In this document: piece after piece, positions 53,728-61,231 of the stretch
How positions within the stretch are numbered: position 1 is the stretch's first letter
Layout of the letters: each line of letters starts with the position of its first letter
Assembly: GCF_000745975.1 (NCBI RefSeq)
Contig: NZ_JQKJ01000007.1
Span: 107,841-171,840, forward strand
DNA length: 64,000 bases
From: Desulfobacter vibrioformis DSM 8776
GTDB lineage: Bacteria; Desulfobacterota; Desulfobacteria; Desulfobacterales; Desulfobacteraceae
Direction of reading: 5' to 3'
Made by a program: the position numbers and the translations under genes
Notes under the pieces: generated by a model
Database searches by the model: none
Told to the model about the DNA's origin: nothing
Seen by the model: the letters and a program-made list of their open reading frames with translations, nothing else

Positions 53728-55284
53728 TTAATTCCCAGCCCCTGTATTTCGTCCATAGGGGATGCCCAGCTTATCCATACGGCTGCGCAGCGTACTGGGA
53801 TGAATGTTTAAAATGTCTGCGGCGCCGTTCTTGCCCTGGATTCTGCCGCCGGTGTTTTTCATTACAGAAAAGATATGCTGCTTCATGGCTTCATCAAGGG
53901 TCCGATGTTCGCAGGTATTCCCGGAATCCGGACGTGTTGCGTTGTCCCCCGGCAGTTCCCCGACAAGGTCTGAGAATTGAAGCGGCTGCTCTTCTTCCTG
54001 GCTCATGTGCCGGATCAGTGCCCGTTCCACCATATTTTCCAGTTCACGGACATTGCCGGGCCACTCATAGGCCGTGAGCTGTTCCATGGTGCCCGGGGCA
54101 ATAACCGGGTGCTTGGATAGATTATAGGTTTTGCGCTTTCTGTTGATAAAATGGTGGACCAATTCCGGAATGTCTGACTTTCTTTCACGCAGGGCCGGAA
54201 TATGGATGGGAAAGACATTCAGGCGGAACAGCAGATCCTGCCGAAATTGCCCGTTTTTTACCATCCGGGCCAGATTGCGGTGGGTGGCGGCAATAATTCT
54301 GACATCCACGGAAATTGACTTGGACCCGCCAACCCGCTCGAAGCACCCGTCCTGAAGCACCCTGAGAAGACGAACCTGGGCTGCCGGTGAAAGTTCGCCA
54401 ACTTCATCAAGAAACAGGGACCCCTTATGTGCCCGCTCAAACCGCCCCCGTTTGCCCTGCATTGCCCCGGTAAACGCTCCTTTCTCATGCCCGAATAACT
54501 CGCTGTCAAGAAGATTTTCCGTAAATGCCCCGCAGTTGACCTTGATGAGCGGCCCGTTTCGACGGGCAGAGGCATAGTGGACGGCATTGGCAATCACCTC
54601 CTTGCCCACGCCGGTTTCCCCGGTCAGCATCACGTTGGCATCCATAGGCGCAACCTGCCAGACCATCTCCATGACATCCCGAAGACCGAACCTCGCGCCC
54701 ACGATTTCATCACCGGAAATATGGTGGAGTTCCCGGCGCAGGTACTGATTGTCCTCGGCCAGAAGGTCTTTGAGGCGCATCAATTCCCTGTGTTTGAGCA
54801 CATTGGCCAGGGCCACGGCAAAGGGATCATGCAGCAGGACGGCAAGGCGGGCATGCTCGGCATTGAATTCGTCCGAACTGTTGGAAAAAAACAAAACAGC
54901 TCCAAGCAGTTCTTCGTCAAGCCTCAGGTGCAGCACAATTTTCGAACACCGGGACAGTTTTAAAAACCGTCCTATTTCACGGGAAATCGGGTTATTTTCC
55001 TGCTGCCCATAGAGAGAAACCCTGCCGGTATCTGTATGGGTTTCCAGAAAAGTCAGGCTCTCCGGGGAAAGGAACAGGGCTTGGCCCTCAGCCTCTTTGG
55101 GCAGGTTGTTTGTTAAAGACAGTATCCGGATTGCGCCTTTGTCCTCTTCATAGGTGCACAGCATTATGCTGCTCAAGGGAAAAAACTGTTTCAGAAACAG
55201 TCCGCACTCACGAATCATGCGGTTTTCATCCAGGCTGCCGCAGATTTTCATGGTGGCCTGGTGGAAAAAGGTCATATCATCCAT
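53728..55284 (-). CDS. Sigma-54-dependent activator, GAF-AAA-Fis
   Basis: A 518-residue transcription activator. The N-terminal about 170 residues look like a GAF sensor domain. The AAA+ part has GETGVGKE, GAFTGA (sigma-54 contact), LFLDEVGEL and RIIAATHRN, and the C-terminus is a Fis-type helix-turn-helix (GAADILNIHPSTLRSRMDKLG). GGAG precedes the ATG. It is divergent from a PagL-like gene; the shared upstream region is repeated at 58 kb and in part at 56.4 kb, each before other genes. That makes it the likely activator of all three (inference). Confidence 0.92.
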   Translation of the reverse strand: MDDMTFFHQATMKICGSLDENRMIRECGLFLKQFFPLSSIMLCTYEEDKGAIRILSLTNNLPKEAEGQALFLSPESLTFLETHTDTGRVSLYGQQENNPISREIGRFLKLSRCSKIVLHLRLDEELLGAVLFFSNSSDEFNAEHARLAVLLHDPFAVALANVLKHRELMRLKDLLAEDNQYLRRELHHISGDEIVGARFGLRDVMEMVWQVAPMDANVMLTGETGVGKEVIANAVHYASARRNGPLIKVNCGAFTENLLDSELFGHEKGAFTGAMQGKRGRFERAHKGSLFLDEVGELSPAAQVRLLRVLQDGCFERVGGSKSISVDVRIIAATHRNLARMVKNGQFRQDLLFRLNVFPIHIPALRERKSDIPELVHHFINRKRKTYNLSKHPVIAPGTMEQLTAYEWPGNVRELENMVERALIRHMSQEEEQPLQFSDLVGELPGDNATRPDSGNTCEHRTLDEAMKQHIFSVMKNTGGRIQGKNGAADILNIHPSTLRSRMDKLGIPYGRNTGAGN

Positions 55285-55330
55285 GGTTGATTCTCCAAAA
55301 CGCTATATAGCGTATATTTTGACACTAAAT

Positions 55331-55360
55331 ACCATATCTCGCAGCTATAAACACGATATT
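55331..55360. promoter_or_regulatory. Candidate upstream activator site, copy 1
   Basis: A 30-base block beginning ACCATAT and ending CACGATATT is kept in all three copies of the region (also 56469-56498 and 58015-58044), better than its surroundings in the decayed copy. It lies 57 bases before the -24 element here and at 58 kb. I infer the binding site of the activator. Confidence 0.5.
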
Positions 55361-55417
55361 TTGAATTTATAATATCAGATCAATTTATTACAACATAAAT
55401 TCAATATGTTAAACAAG

Positions 55418-55433
55418 TGGTATGTATTTTGAT
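55418..55433 (+). promoter_or_regulatory. Sigma-54-type promoter, PagL-like gene
   Basis: TGGTATGTATTTTGAT fits the -24/-12 pattern TGGCACG-N4-TTGCA with TTGA at -12. It would start transcription about 125 bases before the gene. The GAFTGA activator alongside supports it. Confidence 0.5.
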
Positions 55434-55566
55434 AATATGATTCTGATGAATATAGATAGTGCCTGAACGCAAACCTGTGTTTGGGCAAAATTAGAAGTGA
55501 AAATGCGGAACAGACCATGAACTGGAGTGTAAACCAGTTGTAAAAGTTAAAACCGGGAGAAATCAA

Positions 55567-56151
55567 ATGGAAATTGGTATTCGCGCAAAAGCTGCTTTTT
55601 TTATTCTTGTTTTCGTTCAGACGTTGATCCTTCCCGCAGCATGGGCCGGCAACAGGTTTATCGACTACCAGGGGGTTTCAGTTTTCCACGGCCGGAGCGA
55701 CGGGACCGGTATCGGGCCTGATACTGTGGACGCATATGAATGGACTACGCTCAACTATACACTGGGAAAAAACCTGACCACCTGGACCGCTTTTGAAACC
55801 CTGCTCGGGGCCGGTTACCTGGAAAGCGAACATTACGGGGATACCACGACCCTGGAGGCCAGGGTGCTTGCCGATGTTCATTATAAATTTCTCTTTTTAA
55901 AATTCGGGGTAGGAATTGCCCATCTTTTCGACGATGATAACCTTCCCGGTCTCGCAGAGACCGGCATTCATGGTATTATCTCCGGATCTGCGGGGTTCCG
56001 CTTCCGGTTCCACCGGGAGAAAAAGCCCCCTGTGGTGGTCTCCCTGGGATACGGGGTCGAGCATGTTTCCGCACCGTTCAAGCATGGAGATGACGGGGAT
56101 GACGGCTGGAATACCGGCGGCGTACTCTTTACCCTTTCCTGTCCTCTCTAA
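55567..56151 (+). CDS. PagL-like outer-membrane protein (lipid A deacylase family)
   Basis: A 194-residue protein with a signal peptide (ending PAAWAG) and an alternating beta-strand pattern fitting an eight-stranded outer-membrane barrel. Near the C-terminus GYGVEHVSAPFKHGDDG carries the HxS catalytic arrangement of PagL/acyloxyacyl hydrolases, which remove the 3-O acyl chain of lipid A. The final residue is leucine rather than phenylalanine. It follows a sigma-54-type promoter, suggesting control by the divergent activator. The family call is moderate. Confidence 0.65.
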   Translation: MEIGIRAKAAFFILVFVQTLILPAAWAGNRFIDYQGVSVFHGRSDGTGIGPDTVDAYEWTTLNYTLGKNLTTWTAFETLLGAGYLESEHYGDTTTLEARVLADVHYKFLFLKFGVGIAHLFDDDNLPGLAETGIHGIISGSAGFRFRFHREKKPPVVVSLGYGVEHVSAPFKHGDDGDDGWNTGGVLFTLSCPL

Positions 56152-56164
56152 CGGGGAATTTTTC

Positions 56165-56207
56165 CCTGCCGCCGGACTCAGGAGCGGTTCCCCGGTCCGG
56201 CGGCAGG
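56165..56207 (+). terminator. Strong GC hairpin after the PagL-like gene
   Basis: A perfect 13-base-pair stem (CCTGCCGCCGGAC with its complement) around a 17-base loop follows the stop codon. It lacks a T tract, so intrinsic termination is uncertain. Confidence 0.45.
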
Positions 56208-56318
56208 AACACCCCAAGCCCCAGATTGATAACAGTCACTGAACTGCAATATTCGGGTCAACTGTGTTCCGTATTCCGGCCTCGGCCATATTCACCCACC
56301 TCCCCCGGCAGCAGCCAG

Positions 56319-56440
56319 CCTTAAAAAAGCGTCCCATTTCACGGGAAACCAGGTTATTTTCCTGCTGCCCATACAGATAGATTTTCATGGTGGCCTGGTG
56401 GAAAAAGATCATATCATTGCATGGTTGATTCTTCCAAATT
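56319..56440 (-). pseudogene. Remnant of the activator gene 5' end
   Basis: On the minus strand the short reading frame MIFFHQATMKI joins directly to YLYGQQENNLVSREMGRF. Both pieces match the intact activator at 53728-55284 (FFHQATMKI at its start and YGQQENNPISREIGRF near residue 90), with about 230 bases between them deleted. The rest of the gene is gone. It is a decayed duplicate. Confidence 0.85.
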
Positions 56441-56468
56441 TTATATATCGTATTTTTTAACCACAAAC

Positions 56469-56498
56469 ACCATATTTCACAGTTATAAACACGATATT
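56469..56498. promoter_or_regulatory. Candidate upstream activator site, copy 2
   Basis: The same 30-base block as at 55331 with three or so changes, kept although the flanks have diverged. It lies about 160 bases before the porin promoter candidate. Confidence 0.45.
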
Positions 56499-56656
56499 CC
56501 GCGTTTAAGGTACAGGCCCCCAAATTATGTAGACCCTGGTCAGGTATTTTTGCATAAAGTGACCATGGAAATGAACCTTGGCCATACCCCGGAAAACAGC
56601 GCTTGATTTTTGATGTCCTACCGTAACTGCTACACTTTTTTCATATGTTATTATTT

Positions 56657-56672
56657 TGGCATGATTATGGCA
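56657..56672 (+). promoter_or_regulatory. Sigma-54-type promoter candidate, porin gene
   Basis: TGGCATGATTATGGCA has GG and GC at the right spacing for -24/-12, with one mismatch in the -12 half (TGGCA for TTGCA). Confidence 0.45.
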
Positions 56673-56767
56673 AATTATGTAGGCGGATCTGAACTGCCAT
56701 GCACTCCATAAGGGACATGGCGGAGCAGACATGAGTTAATATTTTATTTTTTTAAAAGGAGAAAAAA

Positions 56768-57799
56768 ATGAAAAAACAAATTATGGGTCTGCTGTTCGCT
56801 ATGGTGTTTTTGTGTGCAGGAACTGCCATCGCTTCGGACTGGAATTTTTATGGATCTGCCCGGGTGGGAATGTTCTGGGAAGACAGCGATCTGAAAGACG
56901 AAACAAACCTGACTGAGGAGCTGCAAAGTAATTCGAGGATCGGCGCCAAGGTAAAAGTCAGCGATGAGCTGACCGGCCATTTTGAATACGGTGCTTCTGA
57001 TGGAGACGCCAACGTCCGTAAACTTTACGGCACCTGGGATTTTGGTACAGGCAAATTAACTGTCGGCAAGGATTATACCCCTATGTACCTTCCTGTTTCC
57101 AACCAGGCGTGGAACGATGACAATGGCCTGGGTGGCTATGGCGAAGTCGACCCCGGACGTCATGCCCAGGTCAGACTGCAGTTTGGCGGATTCCAGATTG
57201 CTGCCATCTCTGCGGATTCAGAGTATTACGACGGCACCGATATTGTAGATGACGATATCCAGGTGGTGATCCCCAGAATCGAAGTTTCCTACGGCATTGA
57301 TATAACCAACAATGCAACCTTTGATATTGCCGGAGGTTACGCGACGTTTGAATACAATGATAACGAAGATATTGATTCCTATGTCATCGTGGCCAGAGGC
57401 ACCTGGGCGGCTGCCGGTTTTAACCTGGGCATTGAGGCTTTCTACGGACAGAACGCCGGTAACCTGATTGAGTGCAACACCACCGGAAATGATGATGGCA
57501 GAGGCTATGCCAAAGTTAATACCGTCACAGGCAAGGTTGAAGATGTGGACAACTATGGCGGAGAAATCGTGGCCGGATACACCTTCAATGATATGTTCGC
57601 CATTGAAGCCGGCTTTGGTTACATGCAGGGCGAATATGATGATGACGATGAAGACGAAGTCTATGCCTACTATCTGCAAGTGCCCATTACGCTGGCATCG
57701 GGCGTCACCATTACACCGGAAGTCGGTGTAGTTGACTACGAGGAAAGTGACCAGGATGAGATCGCCTACTTTGGTGCCAAATTCCAGATTAACTTTTAA
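56768..57799 (+). CDS. Outer-membrane porin
   Basis: A 343-residue protein with a signal peptide (LLFAMVFLCAGTAIAS), then alternating strands and a C-terminal phenylalanine (FGAKFQINF), the barrel-assembly signal. The opening DWNFYGSARVGMFWE and the LTVGKDYTPMY loop fit the general porins of sulfate-reducing deltaproteobacteria. Acidic loops (YDDDDEDEV) may give cation preference. AAAAGGAG precedes the ATG. A strong terminator follows. Placement behind a regulator-linked promoter suggests regulated uptake. Confidence 0.87.
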   Translation: MKKQIMGLLFAMVFLCAGTAIASDWNFYGSARVGMFWEDSDLKDETNLTEELQSNSRIGAKVKVSDELTGHFEYGASDGDANVRKLYGTWDFGTGKLTVGKDYTPMYLPVSNQAWNDDNGLGGYGEVDPGRHAQVRLQFGGFQIAAISADSEYYDGTDIVDDDIQVVIPRIEVSYGIDITNNATFDIAGGYATFEYNDNEDIDSYVIVARGTWAAAGFNLGIEAFYGQNAGNLIECNTTGNDDGRGYAKVNTVTGKVEDVDNYGGEIVAGYTFNDMFAIEAGFGYMQGEYDDDDEDEVYAYYLQVPITLASGVTITPEVGVVDYEESDQDEIAYFGAKFQINF

Positions 57800-57890
57800 A
57801 CGTCAACCATAGTACTAGGGCGCGTCTTTTCGTTTTTTCATCCCACCGTCCATTCACCTGTTTCGCGGTCTTCCCAATTGACGCGCTTGC

Positions 57891-57938
57891 AAGGCGTACC
57901 GGCAACTTCCAGCCGGTACGCCTTTATTTTTTTTCTCT
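57891..57938 (+). terminator. Rho-independent terminator after porin
   Basis: AAGGCGTACCGGC pairs with GCCGGTACGCCTT around a short loop and ends in a long T tract, about 90 bases after the porin stop. Confidence 0.88.
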
Positions 57939-58014
57939 TTTGGTCAATACCATGGTCATATCATCCATGGTTGATTCTCCAAAACGTTAGATAGCGTATA
58001 TTTTGACACCAAAT

Positions 58015-58044
58015 ACCATATTTCGCAGCTATAAACACGATATT
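58015..58044. promoter_or_regulatory. Candidate upstream activator site, copy 3
   Basis: The same 30-base block as at 55331 with one change, 57 bases before the -24 element. Confidence 0.5.
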
Positions 58045-58101
58045 TTGAATTTATAATATCAGATCAATTTATTGTCACGTAAATTCAATACATTAAACAA
58101 A

Positions 58102-58117
58102 TGGCATGTATTTTGAG
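58102..58117 (+). promoter_or_regulatory. Sigma-54-type promoter, copy 3
   Basis: TGGCATGTATTTTGAG fits -24/-12. Its -24 half is closer to consensus than copy 1. It would drive the short operon from the 34-residue ORF onward. Confidence 0.55.
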
Positions 58118-58204
58118 AATATGATTCTGATGAATATAGATAGTGCCTGAACGCAAACCTGTGTTTGGGCAAAAAAGGTACAAGCCAACCTAAAGGAGAA
58201 TGCC

Positions 58205-58309
58205 ATGTGCCCGACCATCAACCGGCGGAAAAAAATATTTTATCTTTGGTGGGCCGAAGCATACTTAAAACTAAGGAGTCACAGGCATGAAATCGGTTCT
58301 AACGAATAA
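58205..58309 (+). CDS. Small basic ORF of 34 residues
   Basis: An ATG with an excellent AAAGGAG site six bases upstream opens a 34-codon frame (it contains INRRKKIFYLWWAEAYLKL). It overlaps the next gene start by 23 bases, so it could be a leader or a real small protein. It is basic, with two neighbouring tryptophans. It lies just after the copy-3 promoter, within its expected transcript. Confidence 0.5.
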   Translation: MCPTINRRKKIFYLWWAEAYLKLRSHRHEIGSNE

Positions 58310-58646
58310 AGAGAGAAAGAACGACCCCGAAAAAACGGTTCAGCAAAAAGAGCAAACCTTACAATGGGTTGAAATTATCACCGCCCGGATGGGGGCGCAG
58401 GTGTTTGAATTTCCGGACCAGGAACGATTTTTTGCGGACATCCGGGCCAGTGTGGATGTCCTCAAGCCAAAATCTGTGATCATCATGATCTATCGCAACT
58501 GCCTTGTGGAGAACGACTGGTCCATTCATCTGCGCTGGCGAACCGGATGTCAGACACCGGGGAAAACGGAGCTTGGCATCAAACTGGCCAATATTGTCAG
58601 GTCCATGGCGTTAGTGGATCACACCGTATGGTGTGGAGTGCAATAG
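58287..58646 (+). CDS. Hypothetical protein, 119 residues
   Basis: I recognise no family. The protein is soluble, with a charged N-terminal 25 residues, a predicted helix-strand core (QVFEFPDQERFFADIRASVDVL, then SVIIMIYRNCLVEND) and a C-terminal stretch ending DHTVWCGVQ. An AAGGAG site precedes the ATG. It lies in the operon behind the copy-3 promoter. Confidence 0.65.
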   Translation: MKSVLTNKERKNDPEKTVQQKEQTLQWVEIITARMGAQVFEFPDQERFFADIRASVDVLKPKSVIIMIYRNCLVENDWSIHLRWRTGCQTPGKTELGIKLANIVRSMALVDHTVWCGVQ

Positions 58647-58713
58647 TCGAACCAATACATGTGAATGAAGTCCTATTTGGGGACATTTTTTATATTGAAC
58701 CTAGGAGAGAAAA

Positions 58714-59166
58714 TTGAACATCAAGCTGTTATCACCATTTGTCCAAACCGCGGCTATCCTGGTCGTTGCAGGCTGCCTGCTCGCGGTCGGCTGCAAAACT
58801 GAAAATCAAGCCCAGGCCGTGGATCATCTTCCCGAAAAGACCCCGGTTCTCGTGACGCCGGTGACCCAGGTCTCTGCCACCCGGATTATTTCTGTTTCCG
58901 GTACCCTGGCCGCGGATAAAACCACCCCCACGGGATTTCTGGTTGCCGGCAAGGTGGACCGGATGTTTGCCGACGAAGGAGACCATGTCCCCAAGGCGTT
59001 TTTGCTGGCCACGGTTGAAGCCCAGGATTACAAGAATCGGCTGGACATGGCCAGGGCAAAGGCAGATACCCAGGTCGCAATAGCGGAACTGAACAGGCAA
59101 CTCACCCTGGATATAAATACAGACACCCGGATCGAGCAAATTGAAAAGGAGTTCATGTATGAATAA
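58714..59166 (+). CDS. Truncated RND-type periplasmic adaptor lipoprotein
   Basis: The first 90 residues look like the start of an efflux adaptor (HlyD/AcrA type): a signal with lipobox LAVGC, then VTPVTQVSATRIISVSGTL and GKVDRMFADEGDHVPKAFLL, the biotinyl-lipoyl hairpin start. It stops at 150 residues, whereas full adaptors are near 350, and the frame ends in the ribosome-binding region of the next gene. No RND pump is nearby. The start is TTG at 58714 with GGAG seven bases before. A truncated or broken gene. Confidence 0.6.
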   Translation: MNIKLLSPFVQTAAILVVAGCLLAVGCKTENQAQAVDHLPEKTPVLVTPVTQVSATRIISVSGTLAADKTTPTGFLVAGKVDRMFADEGDHVPKAFLLATVEAQDYKNRLDMARAKADTQVAIAELNRQLTLDINTDTRIEQIEKEFMYE

Positions 59167-59956
59167 CCGCGACTTAATTGTATCCTACCCCGGCTTCTTT
59201 GTGTCTGAATTTCGGGACGGTGCCCTGTGGCTGAAGATTTCAGGGAATTTTTTTCACAATGCAATCAGTTTTGACCGCATGGATTTCTTCCATGACTATT
59301 TTGCGGCCCTTGCCGAGGAAAAAGAGATCAAAACCGTGGTGATGCATTCGGGGTTCAGTGACTCCGGCAGCGATGAATACTTAAAGTTTTTTCTGTTTGA
59401 GTCTCCGGAACGCGATCCGGGCCACTTTGGGTTCTCCAATACCATGAACCGTTATGAACTGCACCGGTACTGCAATGTCATTGACCAGACCATTTTAGAC
59501 ATTTTGGCCATGGATAAAATGTTCATCCATATCTGCACCGGCGAGGTGATTTCCTTGTTCCTGAATATTGCCCTGGCCTGTGATTACCGCATTATAACCA
59601 GTGACACGATGTTCCATAATGTTTATCACGAAATCGGCATGCTGCCCAAAGGCGGTGCGCCTTTTATTCTCGGCCGCACCGTGGGGCCCGGCAAAGCCAA
59701 GGAACTGCTGCTGCAGGACCGGATCACCGCCCTGCAGGCCCTGGAAAACCGCATTGTCGAAGATGTGGTGGTACCGGAAGACCTTGAAGACAGGGTCCAG
59801 GAGATAATCTGCCGGTTTAACGATCTTCCTGCACAGTCCCTGTTCGGTGTTAAACGGCTGGCGAATTTCAACTTCGATGAACTGAAAACCTACCTTGAAT
59901 ATGAAACCGAACAAATTTGGAAAATCGGTCAGAATAAAAATTTTTTCGACCAGTGA
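59159..59956 (+). CDS. Crotonase (enoyl-CoA hydratase)-fold protein
   Basis: A 265-residue member of the crotonase superfamily, whose members act on acyl-CoA thioesters. ICTGEVISLFLNIALACDYRI and IGMLPKGGAPFILGRTVG are the typical oxyanion-hole and trimer-face regions. The usual paired catalytic glutamates of hydratases are not evident, so the reaction is open. AAGGAG lies seven bases before the ATG at 59159, inside the tail of the truncated adaptor gene. The combination with an adaptor fragment is odd. Confidence 0.75.
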   Translation: MNNRDLIVSYPGFFVSEFRDGALWLKISGNFFHNAISFDRMDFFHDYFAALAEEKEIKTVVMHSGFSDSGSDEYLKFFLFESPERDPGHFGFSNTMNRYELHRYCNVIDQTILDILAMDKMFIHICTGEVISLFLNIALACDYRIITSDTMFHNVYHEIGMLPKGGAPFILGRTVGPGKAKELLLQDRITALQALENRIVEDVVVPEDLEDRVQEIICRFNDLPAQSLFGVKRLANFNFDELKTYLEYETEQIWKIGQNKNFFDQ

Positions 59957-60126
59957 TGGTTAAAGATGAATCCTCATCTCATCTGGCCACCACCCACCAG
60001 GCCACCCCCCGGCTGTTATTCCATGAGTGCAAGGACCTTTTCCCAGGTAATAAAAATATTCCGGCTTGTCTGGTCAAGCCCCAGTGCCTCACACTGGACC
60101 ATAATCCTTGATGGGTTAGGTAAGTC

Positions 60127-60191
60127 GATCTGGTGCGGCGAATTCGAAAACGCCATATCCCCAAGCTGCCCCTGTGTGCGTGAATATACAT
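60127..60191. repeat. Dispersed repeat, copy B
   Basis: Direct copy of the block at 52694-52758, with about eight mismatches. It lies about 170 bases past the crotonase gene, before the TonB2-type operon. The interval 59957-60400 holds this repeat and no credible gene otherwise. Confidence 0.8.
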
Positions 60192-60400
60192 AGGCATGCT
60201 TGTAGGTCAGATTTAAGTCTATGTTTGTCTTGTTTGTATCTGGCTTATTAATTTGGAATACACGACATAGATTAGCCTTGACTTTCTTTTTTTGGTCTTG
60301 TACTACAGAGATGATTTGGTCGGCCCGTTTTGTGGAACCAGCTAAAACACGCCAAAGATTTAAAAAATATTGGACTTCAAGGGTGATGAAAGGGAAAATA

Positions 60401-61231
60401 ATGGGAAGTGAAAAGAATCAGGGCGCCCGGGATCGTGGCAGAACATGGATGGGGTGCGCTGTCATGGCCTGCCTGCTCATACTCCCGGTATGGGAAGGAT
60501 CTGCCGCCCATGCCCGGGTCTCTGTGCCAAAGGATATTGAAGCTCCGGTTGCCGCCTCGGTGGATACCCGCCAGGCTGCCCAGGCGGCCCGGGAAAAATG
60601 GGACGCCCGGCGCCAGGCACTTGCAGAGGAGTATGACCGCCTTAAAGCAGAAAATGAACAGCTTGCCTTTGCCAACAGGAACCTGGCCAACAAGGCAGGG
60701 GACCTGGAAAAATCAAACCAGGACCTTACCCGGGAAAAAGAGGAGGCCCAGCGGATCAGGACGGAACTGGCCCCGTTTTTAGGGGACCTTCTTGGGCGGC
60801 TGAAGGCCCTTGTAGCAGCGGACGCCCCGTTTTTATCCCGGGAACGCAATGACCGGCTGGTCCGGCTGGGGGTGATCCTGGATGATCCGGATATCACCAT
60901 TGCCGAAAAATACAGAAAAATGATGGAAGCCCTGTTTGTGGAGGCCGAATACGGCAACACGGTGGAGGTGTACCGGGAAAAAATTGTTGCGGACGGCACA
61001 GAAGTCCTTGCGGACATTTTCCGTATGGGAAGGGTGGCATTATTCTTTCTGGCCCTGGACCGGGAAAGCGCCGGGATTTTTGACGTGGCGGCCAATCAGT
61101 GGCGCACCCTGGACAAAACCCGTGTGCCGGCCATTGAGGCCGTGGTGGAAATGGCAGCCAAACACCGGCCCATGGAAGTGGTGGCCCTGCCCCTGGGGGC
61201 TATTGCCCCGGAAGGGGGGGATCAGAAATGA
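60401..61231 (+). CDS. DUF3450 protein of a TonB2-type system
   Basis: A 276-residue exported protein with a signal-like hydrophobic segment (MACLLILPVWEGSAAHA), a long coiled coil (about residues 55-130) and a globular C-terminal half. It matches DUF3450, found in front of TonB2-type exbB/exbD/tonB operons. The ATG at 60401 follows AGGG; the longer frame to 60221 has no signal peptide at its start. Overlaps the next gene (ATGA). Its role in the energiser is not established. Confidence 0.85.
   Translation: MGSEKNQGARDRGRTWMGCAVMACLLILPVWEGSAAHARVSVPKDIEAPVAASVDTRQAAQAAREKWDARRQALAEEYDRLKAENEQLAFANRNLANKAGDLEKSNQDLTREKEEAQRIRTELAPFLGDLLGRLKALVAADAPFLSRERNDRLVRLGVILDDPDITIAEKYRKMMEALFVEAEYGNTVEVYREKIVADGTEVLADIFRMGRVALFFLALDRESAGIFDVAANQWRTLDKTRVPAIEAVVEMAAKHRPMEVVALPLGAIAPEGGDQK

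Larger units (their letters stand above)
55270..55490. repeat. Regulator-promoter duplication, copy 1
   Basis: A 221-base block that starts inside the first codons of the activator gene and ends past the sigma-54 promoter. It aligns without gaps to 57954-58174 with about 13 mismatches. A short stem-loop (CAAAC CTGT GTTTG, 55470-55483) lies near the right end in both copies. Confidence 0.9.
56152..56767. other. Long intergenic region with pseudogene and promoter
   Basis: About 616 bases between the PagL-like and porin genes. It contains the GC hairpin, the activator remnant, the third copy of the conserved 30-base block, a 12-base direct repeat CAAATTATGTAG (56521 and 56671) and a -24/-12-like promoter. 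Confidence 0.6.
57954..58174. repeat. Regulator-promoter duplication, copy 3
   Basis: A 221-base block nearly identical to 55270-55490 without gaps. It begins with the first codons of the activator gene, but the rest of that gene is missing, so only the control region was kept. Confidence 0.9.
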
